A DNA stretch of 64,000 bases, from NCBI RefSeq assembly GCF_016757735.1, contig NZ_CP068439.1, positions 1 through 64,000 on the forward strand. Direction: 5' to 3'. This document shows, one piece after another, positions 8,014 to 16,558 of this stretch. The stretch comes from Aequorivita iocasae (lineage in GTDB: Bacteria; Bacteroidota; Bacteroidia; Flavobacteriales; Flavobacteriaceae). A program made the translations under genes and the position numbers. A model generated the notes under the pieces. It was given only the letters and a program-made list of their open reading frames with translations, had not been told where the DNA came from and did no database searches. Every line of letters starts with the position of its first letter. The stretch's first letter is position 1.

Positions 8014-8140
8014 AATCCCAAATTTCAAAAATCAAATCCCAAATAAATCTCAGATTGGAAATTTTAAAGCAATCATTTTCGATATTGTTTTTTTAGGATT
8101 TACTTTTTAATTGGAATTTGGGATTTCATTATTGGGATTT
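8014..8140. repeat. Intergenic inverted repeats built on AAATCCCAA
   Basis: Between the divergent PLP-enzyme and hutI genes, AATCCCAAATTTCAA (8014-8028) is matched in inverted orientation, 14 of 15, by 8111-8125. A shorter AAATCCCAA (8034-8042) is matched exactly in inverted orientation at 8132-8140. The two pairs are offset rather than nested, so they look like facing repeat arrays and not one hairpin. Confidence 0.7.
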
Positions 8141-8148
8141 ACTTTTCC

Positions 8149-8164
8149 TATCTTTATAAAAAAA
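8149..8164 (+). promoter_or_regulatory. Candidate -7 region for hutI-hutG
   Basis: TATCTTTA followed by TAAAAAAA, 29 bases before the hutI ATG. It matches TAnnTTTG except for the last base. The same 16-mer occurs at 35938-35953 before another gene. A -33 TTG at the expected spacing is not evident. Confidence 0.35.
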
Positions 8165-8185
8165 TTTTGCTCTTAAATTATTACA

Positions 8186-9424
8186 ATGAAATTACTGTTA
8201 ACTCACATAAAAGAATTGCTTCAAGTCCGTGAAAACTGCCCCACAAAACTCAGCGGAAAAGAAATGAAAGAACTCCCAACAATAAAAAACGCTTGGGTTT
8301 TTATAAACCATGGCGTGATTGAAGATTATGGAACTATGGACAAAATGGGGCCGCACCAAGGTTTTAAAACTTTGGATTGTAGTGGGAAAATTGTATTGCC
8401 AGCTTGGTGCGACAGCCACTCACACATTGTTTACGCTGGAAATCGGGAACAGGAATTTGTAGACCGCATTAATGGGCTTAGCTATCAAGAAATCGCAGAA
8501 AAAGGCGGTGGAATCGTGAACAGCGCCAAAAAATTACAAGAAACTTCGGAAGAAGATTTATATCATCAATCCGCCGCACGCTTGGAAGAAGTGATGCGCC
8601 TAGGTACTGGCTCCATAGAAATAAAAAGCGGTTACGGACTTACAACAGACGCGGAATTGAAGATGCTACGCGTTGCCAAAAAACTTTCGGAAGAATATCC
8701 CATTACAATCAAAACTACATTTCTGGGAGCGCATGCAATCCCGACGGAATATAAAGGCAATAAAGATGGTTATCTGGATTTGTTGTGCAACGAAATGCTT
8801 CCAAAAATTGCCGAAGAAAAACTAGCCGAATATGTGGATATTTTCTGTGAAGAAGGTTATTTTTCGGTTGCAGATATGGAACGGATTCTTTCCGAAGGAA
8901 AAAAACACAACCTCATTCCTAAAGTTCATGTAAACCAATTCAACAGTATCGGCGGAATTGCAGCTGCAGTAAAACACAATGCTTTAAGTGTGGATCATCT
9001 GGAAGTATTGACCGATGATGATTTGGAAGCATTAAAAAACAGTGAAACAATGCCCGTGGCACTTCCCTCCTGCTCTTACTTTTTGAGTATTCCATACACA
9101 CCGGGCAGAAAAATAATTGATGCAGGATTGCCGTTAGCACTTGCAACAGATTACAACCCGGGTTCCACGCCAAGTGGAAATATGAATTTTGTGGTTGCAA
9201 CGGCTTGTATTAAAATGCGTTTAACCCCCGAAGAAGCAATAAATGCCGCAACGGTAAACGGTGCATACGCAATGGGCTTGAGCAAAACCCACGGCAGCAT
9301 CACAAGGGGTAAAAAGGCCAACTTCATCATTACAAAACCAGTGCCGTCCTATGGCTATTTGCCTTATGCTTTCGGAAGTAATTTGATTGATACGGTAATC
9401 ATTAATGGTCAAGAAGTAAAATGA
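8186..9424 (+). CDS. hutI: Imidazolonepropionase HutI
   Basis: A 412-residue cytoplasmic metal-dependent amidohydrolase. HutI hydrolyses 4-imidazolone-5-propionate to N-formimino-L-glutamate, the third step of histidine breakdown. The metal-binding DSHSHIVYAGNREQEF (about 71-86), the IEIKSGYGL segment, KVHVNQFNSIGG and ATDYNPGSTP are all characteristic. Length is normal. Its stop overlaps the start of hutG by four bases (ATGA, 9421-9424), so the two are translationally coupled. hutH and hutU are not in the window, so the full pathway must be encoded elsewhere or be incomplete. Confidence 0.97.
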   Translation: MKLLLTHIKELLQVRENCPTKLSGKEMKELPTIKNAWVFINHGVIEDYGTMDKMGPHQGFKTLDCSGKIVLPAWCDSHSHIVYAGNREQEFVDRINGLSYQEIAEKGGGIVNSAKKLQETSEEDLYHQSAARLEEVMRLGTGSIEIKSGYGLTTDAELKMLRVAKKLSEEYPITIKTTFLGAHAIPTEYKGNKDGYLDLLCNEMLPKIAEEKLAEYVDIFCEEGYFSVADMERILSEGKKHNLIPKVHVNQFNSIGGIAAAVKHNALSVDHLEVLTDDDLEALKNSETMPVALPSCSYFLSIPYTPGRKIIDAGLPLALATDYNPGSTPSGNMNFVVATACIKMRLTPEEAINAATVNGAYAMGLSKTHGSITRGKKANFIITKPVPSYGYLPYAFGSNLIDTVIINGQEVK

Positions 9425-10422
9425 GTCTTGTGAAAATTTATTCCGAAAAAGATATTTTTTCTTTTCTTAAAAAAAGAGCTGGAGAAACCAAGTTTGGCGA
9501 AAAAGTAAACTTTGTTGAAACGCTCGAAGATTTAAAAAATCATTCAGCCAAATATGTGATTTTAGGAATTCCCGAGGATATTGGCGTTCGTGCAAATTAT
9601 GGAAATCCTGGAACAGCTAAAGCTTGGGAAGCCTCTTTGGGAAGCCTTTTAAATATTCAACACAATCATTTAATCAATGCTGAAAACGTTATCCTTTTGG
9701 GCGAAATTGATTGTGAAACCCAAATGAAACAAGCAGCAACTATTTCTAAAGAAGAAAGCCATTATGCCGAAGCACTAGGCGAATTGGTTACCCAAATTGA
9801 CCATAAAGTTTCCGAAATCATAAAAGCAATTGTCGAAACTGGTAAGTTTCCAATAATCATTGGCGGCGGCCACAACAATAGTTATGGAAATTTAAAAGGC
9901 ACCTCCGAGGCACTGAAAAACCCAATTAACTGTATCAATTTTGATGCGCATACAGATTTTCGAGCCTTGGAACATAGGCATAGCGGCAACGGGTTTTCGT
10001 ATGCCTTTGCGGATGGTTTTTTGGATAAATATTTCATCTTCGGGCTTCATAGAAATTATACTTCGGGAGCAGTTTTTAATTCTATCGAAAAAAATTCAGA
10101 AAGGGTAAAATTCAATCTTTTTGAGGATATTTCGGTGAAACAAAAATTGTCTTTTTCAGAAGCAATGAAAGAAGCAGAGAATTTCTGCTGCAATGAAACT
10201 TTTGGAATTGAGCTGGATACGGACGCTATAGAATTTATGGGAAGCAGTGCCATTTCACCCAGCGGATTTACGTTGACCGAAGCACGACAATTTGTTGCGC
10301 ATTTCTCAAAAAATACAAATGCTACATACCTTCATATTTGTGAAGGATTGCCATCTGTTGGCATTTTTCCGAATCAAATTGGTAAAACTATTTCTTATTT
10401 GGTGAGCGACGTTTTATCTTAA
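9421..10422 (+). CDS. hutG: Formimidoylglutamase (HutG, arginase/ureohydrolase family)
   Basis: A 333-residue ureohydrolase-fold enzyme. The manganese-binding motifs are visible: GGGHNNSYG (about 147-155), NFDAHTDFR (about 172-180) and GIELDTDAIE (about 260-269). Next to hutI, the natural assignment is formimidoylglutamase, which splits N-formimino-glutamate into glutamate and formamide, the last step of histidine use. The family also includes arginase and agmatinase, but the operon argues against them. The ATG lies within the hutI stop codon region (4-base overlap). Confidence 0.92.
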   Translation: MSLVKIYSEKDIFSFLKKRAGETKFGEKVNFVETLEDLKNHSAKYVILGIPEDIGVRANYGNPGTAKAWEASLGSLLNIQHNHLINAENVILLGEIDCETQMKQAATISKEESHYAEALGELVTQIDHKVSEIIKAIVETGKFPIIIGGGHNNSYGNLKGTSEALKNPINCINFDAHTDFRALEHRHSGNGFSYAFADGFLDKYFIFGLHRNYTSGAVFNSIEKNSERVKFNLFEDISVKQKLSFSEAMKEAENFCCNETFGIELDTDAIEFMGSSAISPSGFTLTEARQFVAHFSKNTNATYLHICEGLPSVGIFPNQIGKTISYLVSDVLS

Positions 10423-10483
10423 AAATTTGCAAAATAAGACCACACATACTTCATTATGAGTATCTTCATAAAAAAAATTCCCT

Positions 10484-11284
10484 ATGAAAAAAACTGTCTT
10501 TATTTTACTAATTTCAATCTCATTTGTTGCCTGCAAAAACACTTCAGAAAAAACCGAAACCGAAGCAACCATCGATAGACCACTGGAAAAAGTTGATGGC
10601 GGAGAAGCCGCTACTGAAAAGGGTTTTACCATTAATCCAATAGAGCATGCCAGTATGGTTCTCAATTGGGACGGAACCATAATCTATGTAGATCCCGTGG
10701 GCGGAAAAGAAGCATTTTCTGATTACACAGAGCCAGATATGGTTTTGGTTACGGATATTCACGGCGACCATATGGATATTCCTACTCTTGAGGCTATTAC
10801 TAGTCTTAAAACTGTAATCTTTGCCCCAAAAGCAGTTTTTGAAAAAATGCCTGAAAACCTTCAAAATAAAACTCAAATATTGAACAATGGCGATGTGACC
10901 AACGATTTTGAAATGAAAATTGAGGCCATTCCAATGTACAATCTTCGTTCCGAGGCCTTAAAATTTCACGAAAAAGGCAGAGGAAATGGTTACGTACTTG
11001 AAAGAAACGGCAAACGAGTTTATATGTCCGGGGACACCGAAGATATCCCTGAAATGCGCAATCTTAAAAATATTGATATTGCCTTTGTTTGCATGAATTT
11101 TCCCTATACAATGACCGTTGAAAAAGCAGCCGAAGCCGTGCTGGCATTCAAACCAAAAACCGTTTATCCCTATCATTATAGAGGTACGGAAGGTCTGAGC
11201 GATGTTTCAAAATTCAAATCTTTGGTCGAAGCTGGAAAACAGGACATTAAGGTTACTCAATTGAATTGGTATCCCAAGAAATAA
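10484..11284 (+). CDS. Metallo-beta-lactamase-fold hydrolase, lipoprotein
   Basis: A 266-residue protein with a lipoprotein signal peptide: a hydrophobic stretch ends in SFVACKN, with Cys17 as the acylation site. The mature part has the MBL fold, with DIHGDHMD (about 86-93) as a THxHxDH-type metal motif, MSGDTED (about 181) and a late PYHYRG histidine. It resembles L-ascorbate-6-phosphate lactonase/UPF0173-type MBL proteins, as does the protein at 21756-22436, but that one is cytoplasmic. The substrate is unknown. The location should be the periplasmic or outer membrane face. Confidence 0.85.
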   Translation: MKKTVFILLISISFVACKNTSEKTETEATIDRPLEKVDGGEAATEKGFTINPIEHASMVLNWDGTIIYVDPVGGKEAFSDYTEPDMVLVTDIHGDHMDIPTLEAITSLKTVIFAPKAVFEKMPENLQNKTQILNNGDVTNDFEMKIEAIPMYNLRSEALKFHEKGRGNGYVLERNGKRVYMSGDTEDIPEMRNLKNIDIAFVCMNFPYTMTVEKAAEAVLAFKPKTVYPYHYRGTEGLSDVSKFKSLVEAGKQDIKVTQLNWYPKK

Positions 11285-11351
11285 TTACGATATTTACTTA
11301 CTTTGAATTTTAAGATTCTTTTTATAAATCCATTATGCTAAATTTCTATTG

Positions 11352-13904
11352 ATGAAAAACTACAAAAGTTGCCCAAGTTTTATTGCATTGACCTTTCTTT
11401 TTTCAATTTTCCTTTTCAGTTGTAAAAATAATTCCAAAGAAAATGTAATTGAAGAAGAAACCGGAAAAATGGAGTATCCAGCGGAGTGGATGTACAACCA
11501 ACGTGCTTATCCAAATAACTACATTAATAAAGAAGCTTATAAAGAAGCAGTGCTTCAATCCAAAGAGATTTTCGCAAATCGTTCACCAGAACAGGCGGGG
11601 GAATGGACATTTGTCGGCCCATTAAATACTGGAGGCCGGGTTACCGATGTCGCCATTTCACCAGATAATGACGACCATCTTTATGTAGCAACTGCCACTG
11701 GTGGTATTTTTAGAAGTTACGATGCCGGAGCAAACTGGACACCAATTTTTGATGAAGTAACAAAACCTTCTATCGGCGATATTGCAATAGCACCTTCAAA
11801 TCCGCAACGAATTTATGCCGGAACCGGCGAAGCCAATGGAAGCGCTACTGACGGTGCCTATTTTGGCGATGGAATCTACCGAAGTGATAATGGCGGTGAT
11901 ACTTGGACCAATGTTGGTTTACCTGAAAGTAATCACATAGGTCGCATTGTAGTTGATCCAACAAATCCAGACCGCGTTTTTGTTGCTGCTACAGGAGAAT
12001 TATATGGAAAAAATGATGAACGTGGTATTTATAGAACAACCAATGGCGGAACAAATTGGGAAAAAGTATTATTTGTAACAGATTCAACCGCGGCGATTGA
12101 TGTTGCTATGAATGTTGCCAATACAAACATTATTTACGCAGCAATGTGGGAGCGTACTCGTAAACCTTGGCAACGTGATTATGGCGGAGTAACCTCAGCA
12201 ATTCATAGATCGATGGATGGGGGAACAACTTGGACCGAGCTTGGCGCGGCCAACGGTCTTCCTGCTCCAAATGCACAGACGGGGCGTATTGGTATTGCTG
12301 TTTCGGAATCTGATCCCGCTACGGTTTACGCACGTTATACAACCAATGAAATTACCAATGAATTTGATGGCCTTTATAAATCAACTGACAATGGTAACAA
12401 TTGGACACTCGTTACTTCTGCAGTAGCATTGAGCGGAATTGACGCTAATTTTGGATGGTATTTCGGAAATGTGCGAGTTAATCCCACTAATTCTTCCGAA
12501 GTGTATGTTATAGGTTTTGAACTCGCAAAATCTACCAACAGCGGTTCTTCATGGAGTACCTTGCCTGGAATGCACGTAGATCATCACGCACTGGACTTTT
12601 CACGCACAAACAGCAGTTTCATGCTCGCCGGAAACGATGGCGGAGCCTATTTTTCGAATAACGGCGGAAATAGTTGGACTAAGTTTTTAAATCTTTCATT
12701 AACCCAGTTTTATAATATTGAAGTAGATTATTCACAGCCAGAGAGGCTTTACGGAGGCACACAGGACAACAATACAATTAGGACACTCACAGGAGGCTTA
12801 AGTGATTGGAGTTCGATCATTGGAGGTGACGGTTTTCACGTAAATGTGGATCCAAACGATAATAGTTATGTTTATGGAGAATCCCAATACGGCAACCTTC
12901 GTCGCTCAACAAATGGCGGAAGCTCTTTTCAAAATGGCACTAATGGAATAAGTGGCAGTGACCGGACCAATTGGAATACACCAGTAATTCTTTCACCTTT
13001 TGATTCCTCAATAATGTATTATGGCTCAAATAAGCTTTATACCTCTACACGTGCGGTTACTTGGACTGCCATTAGCCCAGATTTAACTGATGGATTGCAT
13101 CCAAGTGGTTCTTTGGCTTTCGGAACACTTACAGCAATTGCTGCATCGTACAATAATCTTGATGTTATTTATACAGGAAGCGATGACGGAAATGTAAACG
13201 TAACTTTTGACGGCGGAACAACTTGGACAAATGTAAGTGCTGGTCTTCCCGATCAATATATTACATCCATCGCAATGGTGCCGAGTGATGATTTGATTGC
13301 GTATGTTACTGTTTCCGGGTTTAAATATTTGGATTACACGCCGCGTGTATTCAAAACCACTGACGGAGGACAGAATTGGACTGATATTTCTTCCAATCTC
13401 CCAAATATTCCGGTGAATGATATTATCGTATATCCTGCAGAAAACATACTTTTTGTGGCAACCGATCTAAACGTTTGGTATTCCAAAGATGATGGCGCCA
13501 ATTGGACTATTTTGGGAAACAATCTTCCGCTTACGGTGGTTATGGATTTAAAATTTCATGAACCAACCAAAACGCTGTATGCCGGAACCTTCGGAAGGGG
13601 AATGCACAGTTATGACGTGAGTGATATTTTAAATGTGGGTGAAAATGAATTGGCTTCAAATTCCATCAAAATTTATCCAAATCCTGCGACTTCAGAATTT
13701 ACCATTTCACAAAACCTTTCTTCGGAAGGAACGGTTCAGCTTTACGATATTTCTGGGAAAAAGATAAAAAGTTTGTTCAATGGAAATTTTGGGGCAAACA
13801 AAAACATAACAGTAAAAACCGATGGCCTTGCAGCGGGAATTTATTTGGTGAAAGTGAATAGTGGAAAGCAATCCGTTACTAAAAAGCTGATTATCAATAA
13901 ATAA
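11352..13904 (+). CDS. Large BNR-repeat (sialidase-like/Vps10-like) beta-propeller lipoprotein with T9SS sorting domain
   Basis: An 850-residue exported protein. The N terminus ends in FLFSCKN, a good lipobox with Cys at about 25. From about residue 85 to 760 there are about eleven Asp-box (BNR) turns of the S-x-D-x-G-x-x-W type, for example SDNGGDTWTNV, TTNGGTNWEKV, FDGGTTWTNV and TTDGGQNWTDI, which make tandem seven-bladed propellers as in VPS10/sortilin-like and sialidase-like glycosidases. From about 775 there is a T9SS type A sorting domain (IKIYPNPATSEFTI ... GIYLVKVNSGKQSVTKK). The enzymatic role, if any, is unknown. The combination of lipobox and T9SS tail is unusual. ATG 11352 is used; an extra TTG codon just before it is not needed. 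Confidence 0.85.
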   Translation: MKNYKSCPSFIALTFLFSIFLFSCKNNSKENVIEEETGKMEYPAEWMYNQRAYPNNYINKEAYKEAVLQSKEIFANRSPEQAGEWTFVGPLNTGGRVTDVAISPDNDDHLYVATATGGIFRSYDAGANWTPIFDEVTKPSIGDIAIAPSNPQRIYAGTGEANGSATDGAYFGDGIYRSDNGGDTWTNVGLPESNHIGRIVVDPTNPDRVFVAATGELYGKNDERGIYRTTNGGTNWEKVLFVTDSTAAIDVAMNVANTNIIYAAMWERTRKPWQRDYGGVTSAIHRSMDGGTTWTELGAANGLPAPNAQTGRIGIAVSESDPATVYARYTTNEITNEFDGLYKSTDNGNNWTLVTSAVALSGIDANFGWYFGNVRVNPTNSSEVYVIGFELAKSTNSGSSWSTLPGMHVDHHALDFSRTNSSFMLAGNDGGAYFSNNGGNSWTKFLNLSLTQFYNIEVDYSQPERLYGGTQDNNTIRTLTGGLSDWSSIIGGDGFHVNVDPNDNSYVYGESQYGNLRRSTNGGSSFQNGTNGISGSDRTNWNTPVILSPFDSSIMYYGSNKLYTSTRAVTWTAISPDLTDGLHPSGSLAFGTLTAIAASYNNLDVIYTGSDDGNVNVTFDGGTTWTNVSAGLPDQYITSIAMVPSDDLIAYVTVSGFKYLDYTPRVFKTTDGGQNWTDISSNLPNIPVNDIIVYPAENILFVATDLNVWYSKDDGANWTILGNNLPLTVVMDLKFHEPTKTLYAGTFGRGMHSYDVSDILNVGENELASNSIKIYPNPATSEFTISQNLSSEGTVQLYDISGKKIKSLFNGNFGANKNITVKTDGLAAGIYLVKVNSGKQSVTKKLIINK

Positions 13905-13921
13905 TTTTAAAGTTTTAAAAC

Positions 13922-13957
13922 AAAAAGCCCGATTCAAAAACTGAATCGGGCTTTTTT
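13922..13957. terminator. Bidirectional terminator between convergent genes
   Basis: Perfect stem GCCCGATTC (13927-13935) with GAATCGGGC (13943-13951), 7-base loop, A-run on the left and T-run on the right. It sits between the stop of the BNR gene (13904) and the stop of the minus-strand lipoprotein gene (13973) and can serve both. Confidence 0.9.
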
Positions 13958-13972
13958 GCTTTTTATATACTT

Positions 13973-14416
13973 CTATTGTTTCTCGCAAACAACGCCCCAA
14001 ATGGGCAAAGCATTTTTTGCAGTATTTATCTTCACGTTTTCTTTGTCAATTACCTTAAAATCTGCAGACCCTGAATAGTTGGCTTCAAAAATTGCAGCCA
14101 GTGAAAACTTGGGTTTTTTAAAATTTAAGATTTTCCAATTTCCATCAGAAGTATAGGTTCCCTTTTCTGAAATAGTGATTGTTTTTTCGTCAGTGTCAGG
14201 CTGCGGAATACTTTTAAAGTCGAATTTGAAAGTATTGTTTTCAAAAAGTTGCAATGAAATTGAAGCTACCCCATTTCCTAAACTTTTATAAGAAACAGCC
14301 TCACTTTTTCCCAAAACAACTTCTTTGGAATCCTTTGAAGATTTCACAGCAGTTTTCTTACTTCCGCAGGAAGAAATGGTTATTAACAATGCAATCAGCA
14401 ATATATTTTTCCACAT
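13973..14416 (-). CDS. Hypothetical lipoprotein
   Basis: A 147-residue protein with a lipoprotein signal peptide ending TISSCGS (Cys17). The mature part is beta-rich, with a repeated pattern of short strands (FENNTFKFDFKS, ISEKGTYTSDGNWKILNF) reminiscent of small META/NlpE-like lipoproteins in which a value is compared with a threshold; I cannot assign a family with confidence. It lies 3 bases downstream of ettA on the same strand and so is probably the second gene of that transcript. No function is proposed. Confidence 0.75.
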   Translation of the reverse strand: MWKNILLIALLITISSCGSKKTAVKSSKDSKEVVLGKSEAVSYKSLGNGVASISLQLFENNTFKFDFKSIPQPDTDEKTITISEKGTYTSDGNWKILNFKKPKFSLAAIFEANYSGSADFKVIDKENVKINTAKNALPIWGVVCEKQ

Positions 14417-14419
14417 AAC

Positions 14420-16111
14420 TTAGCGTATCAATTTTTTGTATTTGATTCGTTTCGGCATTAAATCGCCACCCAAACGTTTCTTTTTATTTTCTTCGTATTC
14501 GCTGAAACCGCCTTCAAAGTAATATACTTGGCTGTTTCCTTCAAAGGAAAGGATGTGCGTACAGATTCTATCCAAAAACCAACGGTCGTGACTGATAACC
14601 ACCGCACAACCCGCAAAATTTTCGAGTCCTTCCTCCAAAGCGCGAAGTGTGTTTACGTCCAAATCGTTTGTTGGCTCATCCAATAAAAGCACGTTTCCTT
14701 CTTCTTTTAAAGTCATCGCCAAATGAAGCCTGTTTCGTTCCCCACCAGAAAGCATCGAAACTTTTTTGTTTTGTTCGCTTCCGCTGAAATTGAAACGGCT
14801 CAAATAAGCTCGTGAATTAACTTGCCGCCCGCCCATCATAATTAATTCCTGACTATCGCTGAAATTTTCCCAAATGGTTTTATCTGGGTTTATATTGGAA
14901 TGCGCTTGGTCAACATAAGCGATTTTTGCAGTCTCGCCAACTTCAAAAGTGCCTTTGTCCGGAGTTTCCTCGCCCATAATCATTTTGAAAATAGTGGTTT
15001 TACCAGCACCGTTAGGACCGATAATTCCAACAATTCCTGCTTGGGGAAGCTTGAAATTCAAATCCTCGTAAAGTAATTTATCGCCAAATGCTTTTGAAAC
15101 ACCCTTCGCTTCAATAACATTTGTTCCCAAACGCGGTCCGTTCGGGATGTATATTTCCAGTTTTTCGTCCAATTGTTTTTGATCTTGGCTCAATAGTTTA
15201 TCGTAATTCTGCAAACGTGCCTTTTGCTTTGTTTGGCGGCCTTTCGCCCCTTGACGAACCCATTCCAACTCTCGTTCCAGGGTTTTTTGGCGTTTTCCGG
15301 CCTGCTTTTGCTCCTGTGCCAATCGCTTCGATTTTTGATCCAACCAAGACGAATAATTTCCTTTCCAAGGAATGCCTTCTCCCCTGTCCAATTCCAAAAT
15401 CCAACCTGCAACGTTGTCCAAGAAATATCTATCGTGGGTTACGGCAATCACCGTACCTTTGTATTCTGAAAGGTGATGTTCCAGCCAATGTACGCTTTCG
15501 GCATCCAAGTGGTTTGTTGGCTCATCGAGCAAAAGCACATCCGGTTCTTTAAGCAGCAATCTGCAAAGCGCAACCCTTCTTCGCTCCCCTCCCGAAAGTA
15601 CACTGATTGGTTTATCTGGTTCAGGCGTGCGCAGTGCATCCATAGCAATTTCAAGCTTAGTGTCAAGTTCCCAGGCATTTGTAGCATCAATTTTATCTTG
15701 AAGTTTTGCCTGTTTTTCCATCAGTTCGTCCATCTTCGCAGGATTTTCATAAACTTCCGGAAGCCCAAACATGTCATTTATTTTGTTGTATTCGTCAAGA
15801 ATATCAACTACTTCCTGCACGCCTTCCTTTACTACTTCCAAAACGGTTTTGGATTCGTCAAGTTTCGGTTCCTGTTCCAGATAGCCTACGGTATAGCCGG
15901 GTGCAAAAACTACATCGCCTTGGTAGTTTTTTTCTTCGCCTGCGATGATTCGAAGCAAGGTAGATTTACCGCTTCCATTTAGACCGAGGATACCAATTTT
16001 GGCACCGTAAAAGAAGCTTAAATATATATTTTTAAGGACTGGAGTCTGGGCACTTTGATAGGTTTTGGTCAACCCAGACATTGAGAAAATTACTTTTTTA
16101 TCGTCGGACAT
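14420..16111 (-). CDS. ettA: Energy-dependent translational throttle protein EttA (ABC-F ATPase)
   Basis: A 563-residue soluble ABC-F protein with two ATP-binding cassettes and no membrane segments. Cassette 1 has Walker A LGLNGSGKST and signature LSGGERRRVA followed by LLLDEPTNHLD; cassette 2 has GPNGAGKTT, LSGGERNRLH and LLLDEPTNDLD. The linker between them (about 245-325, rich in Lys/Arg/Gln) is the arm that contacts tRNA in the ribosomal E site. EttA gates the first peptide bond according to the ADP/ATP ratio. Length and linker match EttA better than Uup or the antibiotic-resistance ABC-F proteins. Identification is strong. Confidence 0.95.
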   Translation of the reverse strand: MSDDKKVIFSMSGLTKTYQSAQTPVLKNIYLSFFYGAKIGILGLNGSGKSTLLRIIAGEEKNYQGDVVFAPGYTVGYLEQEPKLDESKTVLEVVKEGVQEVVDILDEYNKINDMFGLPEVYENPAKMDELMEKQAKLQDKIDATNAWELDTKLEIAMDALRTPEPDKPISVLSGGERRRVALCRLLLKEPDVLLLDEPTNHLDAESVHWLEHHLSEYKGTVIAVTHDRYFLDNVAGWILELDRGEGIPWKGNYSSWLDQKSKRLAQEQKQAGKRQKTLERELEWVRQGAKGRQTKQKARLQNYDKLLSQDQKQLDEKLEIYIPNGPRLGTNVIEAKGVSKAFGDKLLYEDLNFKLPQAGIVGIIGPNGAGKTTIFKMIMGEETPDKGTFEVGETAKIAYVDQAHSNINPDKTIWENFSDSQELIMMGGRQVNSRAYLSRFNFSGSEQNKKVSMLSGGERNRLHLAMTLKEEGNVLLLDEPTNDLDVNTLRALEEGLENFAGCAVVISHDRWFLDRICTHILSFEGNSQVYYFEGGFSEYEENKKKRLGGDLMPKRIKYKKLIR

Positions 16112-16164
16112 TTCGAGTATTAATTAAGGTTTTTGTAAAAAATTTTATTTTGTAGCATTGGTTT

Positions 16165-16347
16165 TTATACCCTTCCTTTTAAAGCATTAAAAACCCAAGC
16201 AATGGCGAAGAAGCCAATACCTACGGCAGCAAATCCCCATCCAGCAACATCGTCATAGCGAAAAGCACCCATTCCTATCAATACCACCCCGACAACAATC
16301 ATTATAAAAGTTGCCCAAGCAAGTACAGTATTTTTATTCATTCCCAT
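16165..16347 (-). CDS. Small membrane protein, CAL67264-type
   Basis: A 60-residue protein with two predicted membrane helices (about 8-26 and 33-53) separated by a short FRYDDVAGWG loop, and a basic C terminus. It matches my memory of the small flavobacterial family named after CAL67264 from Gramella; the function is unknown. Start could be the first ATG (16347) or the one two codons later. A minus-strand TAAATTTG -7-like box lies at 16385-16392. It is placed 53 bases upstream of ettA on the same strand and may share its transcript. Confidence 0.75.
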   Translation of the reverse strand: MGMNKNTVLAWATFIMIVVGVVLIGMGAFRYDDVAGWGFAAVGIGFFAIAWVFNALKGRV

Positions 16348-16384
16348 AATCTATTTATTTGGTTGATTTTTCTTTTTCAGTTTG

Positions 16385-16392
16385 CAAATTTA
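16385..16392 (-). promoter_or_regulatory. Candidate -7 box for the small membrane protein/ettA transcript
   Basis: Minus strand reads TAAATTTG, an exact TAnnTTTG match 37 bases upstream of the ATG at 16347. No well-spaced -33 TTG was seen. Confidence 0.35.
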
Positions 16393-16558
16393 CGTGTAAA
16401 AACAAATATCGGTATTATAAAACAGATTTTCGTTAACAAAATGTCATAGTTTTCGCGTGATTGGGGAAAAAAGAAAGAGCAATCAAAAACTTTAATTTTT
16501 AAACTTTGAACTTAAAACTTTCCAGCATTTTGTATTTTAGCGCAAACATACTTTTTCA

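Noticed and set aside
15473-15982. 169-residue plus-strand open frame opposite ettA
   Set aside because: Shadow of the ettA reading frame with no plausible motif.
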